64,000 nucleotides of DNA, taken from assembly GCA_015178975.1 (NCBI GenBank), contig WHVD01000013.1, positions 496,001 through 560,000 on the forward strand, read 5' to 3'. The stretch comes from Hysterangium stoloniferum. Its lineage: Eukaryota; Basidiomycota; Agaricomycetes; Hysterangiales; Hysterangiaceae. A program made the position numbers and the translations under genes. The notes below the pieces were generated by a model. The model saw nothing but the letters and a program-made list of their open reading frames with translations, was not told where the DNA came from and searched no databases. Positions 35,496 through 46,426 of this stretch are shown piece after piece (position 1 is the first letter of the stretch; the number at the start of each line of letters is the position of its first letter).

Positions 35496-35772
35496 AAAAC
35501 ATTCATTTATTTTATTTCATAAAATTTCGATCATTATTTTTTCACTCATTTTGGTTCCTTTTGTTACAACAAGACTGTGTCCCTCAATGCCTATTAAAGG
35601 CACATTGTATAATTACGACAAGGATGGGTACTACTACGCATTTTGTTAGAAGCATTCAAATATATTCGCTTACTACAATATCCTGATGTTCAGATTTAAG
35701 GCTTGGGGATCGCAGTCTGAGTCGCAATTAGGAACCAATGTTGGTCTGTGACGTCATTCGCATAGTCTAACC

Positions 35773-37118
35773 ATGGCCACATTGCCCCCCGTTCCCAAAG
35801 CTATCCTCTACTATAATCCTCATAGTGTCTGGTCTTCTGCAGGTATGTATGTATTTTTAATGTAACGTGATACTCTTTGACAAGATTTTGACTTGTAGTG
35901 TTGCTTGGACTGTGAGTGGAGTGGGATAGTTGATATAAATGAGGTTTCACGCAACATCAATACAGAGAAGAAAAAGGATATGGAATTGATGAACTAGAGC
36001 TTAAAACCGTCGATTTAAGTGATTACCAAGGCATTATCTTGAATGTAATGAAGGTTAATAACCAACACCGTTAGAAAGTGGCGAGAATTTTGCACCTGCA
36101 TACCTTAGGATTAATCCACATGGTAGTGCTGAACATTAATCATTAACCGCGCTCGATATCTCACGTTCTTCATCGACAGGCACCGTCCCAACACTTGTTG
36201 TGCCGTTAGAAAAGACTCTCGGCACAGGAATACCTAACAAATACCGAGCGTTGTCAGATACCAAGGTATGTCAACCTCTGAACCCATATCGGGTACTCGG
36301 TCGAAATTCGGAATTGATCATGGTGATTTTGCAGTTGATCCTGGAGTTCCTGGATAAATCTCGCTCAGCGGCGTCTCGCACCCATACAACCTCTCTAGCA
36401 CCAGCCCCAGCGTTGGCCCCCGCTACGATATCTCTCGCTGAGATATACAATAAGATTATATCCTTGCTGCACTCTAGCTCGATCGATTTCATCAATACAG
36501 AGGCCGTCACGCCAGAGGAGCTCGCAGCTAAAGCAAGAGGTCCGCGTGCTGCGTACATCAAGGAGCGTCAGGCTGCTCTGGAGAAGTACAGAATGTCACA
36601 GGAAGGCCAGGATGCACCGGACATTTTCAAGAGAGTGTGGGAGAAGCACCTTGCAGAAAATAGCTTTATAATACGGGTCTACGAGGCCGCCGATAAGCCT
36701 TCTTCCGAGCTAAACGCGCTGCAGCTGGAAGAGCGGGAGGCATTTTTCAGAAGGTCGATTCAGGTATGGACCACCGTCAACGATATTTTGGCACGAGTGG
36801 AAGCGGAAATGGTCGGGCCATATGTCCTTGGTAGGTGTCTGATACCGTGAAACTAGGCTGATGGTTCTCATCGACGCAGGTGACCAGTTGGCACTTGTAG
36901 ATCTGCATCTAGGTGCATGGCTTAGTCGCCTATTCTATGTCTCCGCCGCTGAACCCGAAGCTCTCGGTGATACGATGAAGAGTGCATTTTCCAATCTTGA
37001 AAAGATGCAGGGACACACAGACGACCGGGCTCTTAATCTCGGGCCCAAAATACGTGACTTTTGGCACACCTTGAAACAGCGTGACAGCTGGCATAAGGTG
37101 TACGATGAACTACACTAA
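35773..37118 (+). CDS. Glutathione S-transferase-like protein
   Basis: Soluble GST-fold protein. Exon 1 encodes MATLPPVPKAILYYNPHSVW. A 13-nt microexon (35899-35911) continues VLLGL. The thioredoxin-like domain then reads EEKGYGIDELELKTVDL, GENFAPAYLRINPHGTVPTL with the cis-Pro of GST folds, and VPL. The helical C-terminal domain contains an Ala/Pro-rich insert (about 36375-36425), then PRAAYIKERQAALEKYR and GDQLALVDLHLGAWLSRLF. The pattern is that of fungal GST-like proteins, distantly similar to GDAP1. The catalytic residue is not obvious, so enzymatic activity is uncertain. Six or seven introns. The stop lies 262 bp before the SGT1 start on the same strand. Confidence 0.75.
35899..35911 (+). 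other. 13-nt microexon in the GST-like gene
   Basis: Flanked by TTGTAG and GTGAGT. It joins GCA-G to CT-A in frame, giving A-V-L-L-G-L across the junctions. Confidence 0.7.
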
Positions 37119-37380
37119 AATACCGAAAGGAAAGGACATTCCAAACGTCGCAATTTTTTTTTTTTTTCCATTTGACTGTATCCAGAGAACGCTGAAAAAG
37201 AATATGTTGTGACAAATAAATCGGTTTTTCATGAATCTCGAGTGAACTGTTAGCGGGTGTTTCTGGATTTTTCTATGTTCTTCGAAACTCTTCCAGACAG
37301 GGGCGCTTGTCGATCGCATAAAGCTGTTGTGGCTGTGCAAGCTATGACCTCCTGTTTCCAGCGTGTTTTTTGCTACAACC
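37119..37380. other. Short intergenic region with a poly-T run
   Basis: 262 bp between tandem genes; a T-run near 37152-37168. Probably 3' UTR and SGT1 promoter. Confidence 0.5.
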
Positions 37381-38277
37381 ATGTCCACTAAACCTAGGCA
37401 AGTACATTATTCTACACTATATGCAACATAACGCTGAGGTCCATTATCTAGGCATGAATTTTATGAGACGGATCAAAGGGTATGTCTTAACCTCTATTAA
37501 GAAAGGAGTAATATGAACGCCACATCTCCTTTCAGGTGACAATATCCATCTTTGATAAAGGTGCAGACCCAGAGCAGGTCTCTGTCAAGTTCACAGACAC
37601 CGCTGTACGTATCTTCCTCTCTGAGTTTCCAAACAGACCTTCTGAGCGCTCACCTCTTAGGTAACCTATGAGCACGGCGAGAAGAAACTGGATCTAGACC
37701 CTTTAACTGGTAACATTGATCCTGAAACGAGCAGCTTCACCGTCGGGAAGGTTAAAGTGGAGGTAAGCCGCCTTTCAAAGTGTTCTCTTCTTGACGTGTA
37801 TAACATCTCTTGCACCACCCCCTTTTCCCCCTCACAGATCCGTCTTACGAAAAAGGCGCCAGGTCGATGGGTTAAACTGGTCAGAGACTCAGGAGCGAAC
37901 TGTTAGTATACCATGTCAATCGCGCTGGGAATCCAATTTCAATTTCCACACTAGCCACGATACTCCCGGGTGGTACTGCGCCAGGATCCAACACGCCCAC
38001 CGCACGCAAACCCCAGAAGAAGAACTGGGAGCATGTATCAGACGCCATTCTCGAGTCGGAAAAGGAGAAGACGATGTCCGACGACCCTAACGCTATCGAC
38101 TCAAATCGTGCATTCGCCGAACTTTTCTCGAACGTCGATGATGACGCAAAACGTGCTATAATGAAAAGCTACACTGAGTCGGGAGGAACGACCTTGTCTA
38201 CTGACTGGAGCGACGTCTCTAAAGGGCAAGTGACTGTCAAGCCCCCTGAAGGACAGGAGTGGCGCAAGTGGGGTTGA
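37381..38277 (+). CDS. SGT1: SGT1-like Hsp90 co-chaperone (CS and SGS domains, no TPR)
   Basis: Co-chaperone linking Hsp90 to SCF ubiquitin ligase and kinetochore assembly. Order: MSTKPRHEFYETDQRVTISI starts directly in the CS (p23-like) domain, continuing VSVKFTD, YEHGEKKLDLDPLTGNIDPE and KVKVEIRLTKK. A Ser/Thr/Pro linker follows. The SGS domain then reads KKNWEHVSDAILESEKEK and RAIMKSYTESGGTTLSTDWS, ending EGQEWRKWG. The N-terminal TPR of plant, animal and yeast SGT1 is absent, and the 262 bp upstream cannot hold it. The first intron appears to be of the rare GC-AG class (37398-37451). I recall similar TPR-less SGT1 in other agaricomycetes, so this is likely lineage-typical rather than damage. 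Confidence 0.87.
37398..37451 (+). other. GC-AG intron in SGT1
   Basis: Donor AG/GCAAGT, acceptor CTAG/G. Only this pairing joins KPR to HEFYETD in frame; the neighbouring GTACAT donor leads to an immediate stop. Confidence 0.7.
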
Positions 38278-38522
38278 GTATTGCAGGATCAATGCTTCTG
38301 AATGTTTTTGTAGCTACTCGAATGTTATGTGGACAGTCGAACGAAGAACAAGTTTTATATTATATTCTAATGTGTTATTTTTTAAGTTGTGATATATGAT
38401 TGATCATAAAAATACAGTCCTTTTCTACACAAAAAGTAGGGCATGATTGACGTCGCATCATAAAAATGACAGGGTCCATACAACATTTCCTTTTTAACGT
38501 TGTTCCCAGCTTGCTTGCCTAA

Positions 38523-40907
38523 TTAAAGGTCCCTGTGGACTGACATGAGTGATAATGCACGGGGCGGCGGCTTCGGGACTTCACTTACAGTTCGAGCAGT
38601 GAGCAAGGGGTAACGTCCACCATGAAGACGCAGAGGCGGCGGCATGGCGATGGGCGCAGTGCTCACTTGGTGAATCCAGGGAGGTTCTGCTCGAGGATTC
38701 ATGTTTCTAACAATCTCACTCTCCTGATCCGAACTAAAATAATCCCTGATTGTGGACTCTGAAGAGTTCGAATGTGTGCCCAGGCTCAAGCCCAGTGCCG
38801 ACTTTGGGAGTGCATGTCGTTGTGCTGAAGACATAGCGCGGTCTCTCGCATTGTTCGTCTCGCGAGACTCGACAACCTTTTCAAACCCTCGACGCTGCCA
38901 ATACACTTCTTCATCCTCGTTGTCGGAATCACTGTCGTGGCTATGGTCTGGTAAAGTCGCTTCATAGACGGATGGCGAAGACGGCGCCATAGAGGGTTGA
39001 CTGCGATTGGCCAACGGATTGGATTGAGCATAAAAACCACGGGGGGGTGGCTGCACAGCTGGCTTGGGGTCGGGAGTGGTCCCTAACGGACGAAAAAAGC
39101 TTCTGGTAGGAATGACTGACCCACCGGTTTTAGGTGGCAGCGGTGGAGGTGGAGGTCGATTGAAAGCTGAGTACCTGGGAAGTGATGAGGTCTCGTTCGA
39201 ATTCGTCGTCGAATTGACCATAGAGTCCTGCGCATATGCCATGGAACTTCCGACAGAGGAGGTCGATGCCCTCGCGTCCGCCATCAGGTTTGTATTCAGA
39301 GTACTCGGATATGCACTGCCGTTTCCAACGCCCAAGGAATGTGTACTGGACCTAAGAACTGAATTGACTGCAGCGGGATAAAGGCTGTTTGTGAGCTTTG
39401 GAACGTCGATCAACTCCGGATAAATGTCAGTATTCTGCTTGGGGGGAAGTTCTGGTGGTACAGAGGGATGACTCAGAGAAGTCGTATCGGGATAGTGTAT
39501 AACATTCGAATAACCGTTGGTGAAACCTCCTGAATCCTGTCGGGAAGCCCCTGGAATGGGTCTATTACTAGACACCGTGCTCGAAAAACGCTGATTGGTT
39601 GCATCGATAGATCTATACGTCTCGGCGCCACCAGCACGCGATTCATTTGACCCTGAGCTTGGGAATCCTGTGTTCCATCCTGATAGCGGCCTGTTAGCTG
39701 ACGCGCCTGCGCTGAGGATATCACTGAACGCTTGTCTTTGGCTTGCGCGCCTGTAATGCATGCTATCCTGGTATGGTGGACCGTCAACCATGGTCATGGA
39801 TGGCTCCATCGCTGCATATTTTTTGCAACGACGACGACGGCATTGCGCTAACACCCAAGGCAGGAGAGCAAGGAACGCCAATATTACCAGAGTTACCGTC
39901 ACGAATACACCTGTAACCGCACTGTGTTCTGAGAAGAAACTAAAAAAGACTAGTAAGATAACGAGGGCTGGTGTAACAGTAAAAGCTGACACACCCATGC
40001 TTCGAATGAATCTTAGGAACAACCGTGGAACTAGGCTCAGGGCTTGGTGATACAATCCCTTGTGGTGGCGGAAACAAGGTGGAAGAATTTGAATCAAGCT
40101 GCAGAGCTATACATGAATAAAAGTAAATGAATTGAATTGATAGTAAATCTAACCACTGGCGTTGGTCCCGGTACAAGTGTCAAATTTGTATTAGTGAGAG
40201 TGTCATAAGAAACAGGTGTTATAGATGTCTCGTTTACAATACCCTGTATGACAATGGGGATACTAGCATTCGCAGGTACTGAGCCGTTATTAGCTGCTGT
40301 AGGAGTAATGGCTAATACGGCTGGTGTATTGGACGGCGGAGACGAAGAATACGAAGGAGTGGATGAGGGAGAAGTCGGCTGGTTTGTTGACTCAACTATG
40401 GGCTTGGTACTAGAACTCTGCAGGGAATGGTGGATGCTCGGTTCAGATGGCTTCGGTGGATGTGAAGCTGGCGGCTGGGTCGAATGCGTCGGCTGATTGC
40501 TGCTAGAAGCGGCAACACTTGTTTGATACAATGAGACAAAGTATCACAATAAATCATCACGAATACACATACGAGTGAGATGTCGCTAGCGTTGGTGTTG
40601 CAGCAGGAGACGACTGAGGAGTAGGGATTACATGCGCAGGAGTACTAGTGGCCTTCTCTTTTGTTGGCCTTACTGGCGCCGAAGATACCGTGATCACGCT
40701 CATCTTGGTTTCCGGGAGCGCAGAGACTTTGTCCCCCAGTGGTAGCGGTGATGGGGAATCCGTTGCAGCTGAAGAGGTAGTAACATCTGAGGAATTAAGT
40801 GTTGACGACAATGAAGGCGTCAGGATGGGATCTGCAGCAGAGGGGAACATTGCATCCACAGAATCAGCCATAGGTCCGCAGGGAATTTCCAGTACACGAA
40901 CGACCAT
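38523..40907 (-). CDS. Ser/Thr-rich single-pass membrane protein (mucin-like sensor type)
   Basis: I recognise the architecture but not the protein. The N-terminal 250 or so residues are dominated by Ser, Thr and Pro and look heavily O-glycosylated. One hydrophobic segment, VTVTLVILAFLALLPWVLAQ (about 39900-39840), is followed by the basic stop-transfer CRRRRCKK. The cytosolic tail of about 400 residues is Ser/Pro-rich with proline tracts (RPPPPPLPPK, about 39150) that could bind SH3 domains. It ends ALSLMSVHRDL. Three or four introns. The general plan resembles fungal cell-surface sensors and signalling mucins (Wsc/Mid/Msb2 types) without their conserved domains. No classical signal peptide is visible at MVVRVLEIPCG, so either the first exon is missed or the N-terminus is translocated by the single anchor. 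Confidence 0.65.
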
Positions 40908-41929
40908 CTATCGTTTGTTCATGGAGACATATATTCCCCCGAGGAACAGACTGCCAGCAAAGCCATGAACAGCACGCGGTATACAGAAGAAGTACAGTTG
41001 GTCGACTTTCTTTCCGTTCCGCAATTAATAAATAGACTTTATCCTTGAAGGACTCCGAAAGTGTCAAGTCATCAATAGCCTAAGGACGTCTTCCGCTTTT
41101 TTTGATCCATGACGCAGGCCGAGCACTGCATGTTGAATGCAGACGGCTATTCAGTAGCGGAGCCACATTAAATGTTGGATGTTGATCCTGTACGTTGCGG
41201 CATCCCGAGCGCCGCGAATTTCCGATGAGGTCAACAAATCGCTGTGGCGTGCTCGCCGACGAACCAAAAAGAGAGGATTGACATACATATACTATGTCTT
41301 CAGACGGCCACGATAGTCGCACTCTACCCATGCGTAGGACGCGCAGATTGTGAAGACAGACTCGTTCAAAATTACACAAGGTCCAACGTAAAGTCAACTG
41401 AATCGATTAGCTGGCAACCTCGGGACGGCAAAAGCATGACGGAACAGGCACTCTGTCAACGGACCGTGAGCGGGATTCGGTCACGTGGCAAGGTCCGACG
41501 AGCATCAGAAATAATTTATGTGCAACTAATACTCAGGTTTTCTGAGTATCTACGCCGTCAAGCGTATGGGACATCCTACGGGAAATGAAACGAGTCTAAC
41601 CAATATGCAGAGTGTGCCCACACTACCGAAGTAATAAAATAATACAATTACTATTATACGTATAAAGTCTAACAGTCCAGTCCAGTCAACGATCGTGTTG
41701 CAGGGGCATGGTGCATGGGCATGAACATGTGCGTCAAAGGAATGATGAAATGCGCAGGATGAGTAACAATGCGGAAGAATGTTGGACATGATAATTCAAA
41801 TGCGAAGAAGCGAATGGCCTACAAGGGAGAACGGTGAATGAATAAGATACGACGCCACTAATTGATTGTTAAGACAATTAAGAAAAAACAACCCCGTACT
41901 CACGTTGTATTCATTAGACGTAAACGAGT
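40908..41929. other. Intergenic stretch upstream of the membrane protein gene
   Basis: 1.0 kb between the start of one minus-strand gene and the stop of the next. Several open frames occur on both strands but none resembles a protein I know. Confidence 0.5.
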
Positions 41930-43045
<1,116 letters not shown>

Positions 43046-43293
43046 TACAGAGAAGTGTGGCCTAAAGATCTCTCTGCGGGTGCATGTGGGTGGCTCTCCT
43101 CATGTCAGTCGCTGAGTCAGCAACGGGCTTTCGACAATTTGGACACACAGCCTGTACATGTATGTATGTACACCTAATATTCTAAACAGCCCACTGTAGT
43201 TGGCACCGGTGACGGCGGTTATTGGGCCTGTATCGTAGGCTATCTGATAACAAGGTCTAGACAGTAGAGAACTACTACAGATCATCACTTCCT

Positions 43294-44819
43294 TTACCAT
43301 CCTTTCCAGGCAACCCAAACATCCACAACCTTGTCACCTCCATCTCCAGCTTCGGAATCGACAACATAATACCACGGATGATTGGCTGCAGTCAGGCATA
43401 CGTGCTGGGAAATGAGTTGCACAACACTTCCGATCTTTAGCTTTTCTCCTTTAGGTTCAGATTGCACAAGAACACCGTGCTCCTGGATTGTTAGGTCAGG
43501 AATGGTGCGGTGTCAGTACTTTACAAGATTCTTACCTGTGAAACACGACCGAGTTTCCATTTACATCCTACAACATCACCAAAGCCACCGGATGGTCCCG
43601 TATCTTTACTCATAGCGATCGCTCCAGCATCGCACATCGCTTCGTCTCCCCCGTCTTTGCCTCGTCCCGAATAGTACGACACTACAGTTGCCAGTATTCT
43701 GTGTGATACTCGGTCTTCTCCAACGAGATTTGTATGCATCTGCTGCAAGTCAAGCACGGGATAATTCCCTGCATGCAGCTCTAACTTTCCACACAACTCT
43801 GACTTCAACTGTGCTAGTACCTCTCCTGTCGGTTCCGCAAAGGCATGCGCTGTTGGAGTTGCTCCGACAGAAATGACGAATGGCTGGGTGTGTTTAGATG
43901 TAGAGTTGGATGCAAGCAAAAGTTTTTGAGCAAGTTTGGCGGCATCGTTGACAGTCTTCACCTCTAACGAAAGGAAACTTGAGGCTTGAGGTAAGGATGT
44001 CGATGCATATGACTGGCTGGCATGGCAATAAAATCCATGAACGGAGACTGCCGGTGCGGCGAACAACCCTAACAAAAGTGCTTGGAACTCTGGTGAGTCC
44101 GGAGAAAGGCCAGCGCGTCTTTAATGACGCCATACATTCTTCTTAGTGCATCTGGGTTACTTTGAATGATCCTTACCGTGCTCCAACTTCAACTTTCACG
44201 AACACGGACCATGCCGTCTGTCGATTGTTCTCCAAATTGAACGTCTTGAGTGCCGCCACCTGTTCTGTGTTATCGATCAACAGGCGCACGACGCCACCGT
44301 GGGCTGTTAGTTCATCAGACATCTTGGCTAGGTCGCTTAACTTATTCGTGGCAACTGGAAGACCGTACAGTATCTTTAACGAGGTCAAACGCTAGAACCC
44401 CTTTGTTTAAGGCTCAACGTACATCTTTGACAGTTCCATCGGTCACTAGTCCACCGCGGATAATCTCCCAACCCTCCATTAAAGTTGAGACTACAACAGC
44501 GGATGTTCGATCTGCTGCAGAAACCAACTGCAGTCTAGTTCCCTCCACGGTCTGTCTTTACTGTGAGTGTCGCAACGCATCGCACCGTGAGTTACTTGCG
44601 CACCTTATGCGTCTTGACGTGCGCACGAAAGTCGGCATTCCAAGCCTTCGCGCTTTCATGCATCTTGGCACAGTTATTAGCGAACACTGCCCGATCTATG
44701 ACCATGGCTGGTGTGCGCAGCGCATCTAGTGGTTTGCCCTTGAACTCGCTCAACAACTTGTCCTTGGAGGGTAAGTTGTCATGCAAATAGGTTAATGTTT
44801 GAGTAGGTAGGGCGGTCAT
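43294..44819 (-). CDS. DSD1: D-serine dehydratase (DSD1-type, zinc and PLP dependent)
   Basis: Fold-type III PLP enzyme that converts D-serine to pyruvate and ammonia through 2-aminoacrylate. The start MTALPTQTLTYLHDNLPSK leads to RTPAMVIDRAVFANNCAKMH and the PLP lysine motif RAHVKTHK. Then VVVSTLMEGWEIIRGGL, ILYGLPVATNKLSDLAKMSD, VFVKVEVGAR, VHGFYCHASQSYAS and VISVGATPTAHAF. The C-terminal domain carries ISQHVCLTAANHPWYYVVD, whose H-x-C is the zinc site that marks eukaryotic Dsd1. Ends VDVWVAWKGW. About five introns; no break seen. D-threonine aldolase is related, but the HxC position and N-terminus favour Dsd1. A RidA gene lies 244 bp upstream on the same strand. Confidence 0.88.
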
Positions 44820-45063
44820 GGTACAGAGGAGCGATTCGGAGACCACGTGTTGTGTTATATATGCGTGGCATCCGCCGCTCTGGAGATCACGAGGCCGCGG
44901 TGCAGGGAGAAGACGAACTATCTTCAGATGTTCGTTATCCCTTACGCGTGTACGCTGTTTACAAATTTCACTCAAGCGCAAGCTTGCGACACATGTCCCC
45001 CATATATGTATATACTGTACAGAATTCTTATATCTCAGAAGGTTCAATTTGGCATGGTCTTTT

Positions 45064-45625
45064 TTAAGCAGCCGCAATAGCCTCAATTTCGACATCAACG
45101 TCGTTGGGGAGTTTGGCTGCCTGGATACATGTCCTTGCTGGCTTTGGGGTTGGAAGGAGCTGTGGCGCATCGGGACGTTAGTCTCAGTGCTGAAGATATA
45201 ATGATAAATGCGTTTGATGCCAACCTGCTCGTACACCTCGTTCATTGCACCAAAGTTGTCCATGTCCTTGAGATATACATTCACCTTGACAACTTTCTCC
45301 CATGAGGATCCAGCCGCTTCAAGGACGTTACCCAAGTTGTTGATACACTGCGCCTGCCTCCTCGATTCAGACGCAGCCGCCAAAACTGTTACTGTCACTC
45401 GCAACTTACAGTGTGCTCCTTGATTCCGCCTGGTACAACTTTGCCATCTAGACCAACGGGTGTCTGACCACTAAGAAAAATTAAACCCGGGATCTTCGTG
45501 GCATGTGCTGGGAGGGTCAACTCAGGTGTTTGTTTGTTATGTACAGTACATGAAGGGAAAGGCCACCTACACAGAATGTGGGGGTGTTGACCGTTCTTAG
45601 TGGAATTGATCTTTTCGATAGACAT
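45064..45625 (-). CDS. RidA/YjgF/UK114 reactive imine deaminase
   Basis: Small trimeric enzyme that hydrolyses reactive enamines/imines such as 2-aminoacrylate released by PLP enzymes, protecting other PLP proteins. Exons read MSIEKINSTKNGQ, then HATKIPGLIFLSGQTPVGLD, then GGIKEHTRQCINNLGNVLEA, SSWEKVVKVNVYLKDMDNFG, and finally PTPKPARTCIQAAKLPNDVD with the catalytic Arg of the ARTC motif, ending EIEAIAAA. About 130 residues, the family norm. Splicing of the first intron is uncertain because several donors lie close together. The partner gene downstream encodes D-serine dehydratase, which makes exactly the intermediate RidA removes. Confidence 0.88.
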
Positions 45626-46426
45626 GATGGTCAGTTAATGAAGAAGAATCTCGGATGGCTTGTCAGAAACGGATCGATTGAGCTTAAGGATGCTGACGTC
45701 GTTAGATAATCGGTTCTGTGTGTCATTGATTCCATACGATGCTAACTGCCATCGAAGAATATACGTGACAAAATTATAATTAGTACAACGTGATGCTGAG
45801 TGCTAAGTTTATTTGACATTTGTCCTCATGACTATGAACAAACGCTTCGCACTCGCCCCGTCGCCGTGCAAGTCACGGTCCATCTGTAGCTAGTCATCGT
45901 GGAAATGAACGAGAACGTCAACGTTGACACACCAGTTAGTGCATGTATAATAATAAAATGTGGCACCATTTGTCAGTCTGTCACGACTCACGCTTGCCTG
46001 ATGAGATATAGGCCTTGCTACGCCATCTTCTGGTCAAATGCAATAGACCTAGGCAAGAAATCAGCTTTCAGAACGTCTCTCTCGTCAAGATTTAACATAA
46101 CGCATAGGCTAAACAAATCCTATATATACGCAACATTAGTCCCTCGGGTGTTGATACCGCACGTACAGTAAATAATCGTCATGTTAAGTAGTAACTGGCA
46201 AACTATCAACGTCAAAAGCTTCAAGAGCGATGAAAGAGGTCATGCCTGGCCAATAGCGCATGCTGTACTCATCGGGACCTAGAAAATATAAAAAGAAAAG
46301 AAGCGAGACAGGGATCGAAGACAACACATGGCATTTTCTGTTATAACTTGTCCTTATTTCAGCACGAAGTGAAAGATATGAGATAAGCTTGACCCGGAGG
46401 ATTGATACGAACTGCAGATCATCGGA
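45626..46426. other. Intergenic stretch upstream of RidA
   Basis: 0.8 kb. Minus strand at about 46285-46190 holds a 31-codon protein-like open segment behind a good TTTTCTAG acceptor (see findings). Otherwise nothing recognised. Confidence 0.45.

Noticed and set aside
41080-41588. Overlapping open frames of about 105-114 codons on both strands
   Set aside because: No recognisable motifs and mutually antisense; likely chance frames in the promoter region of the membrane protein gene.
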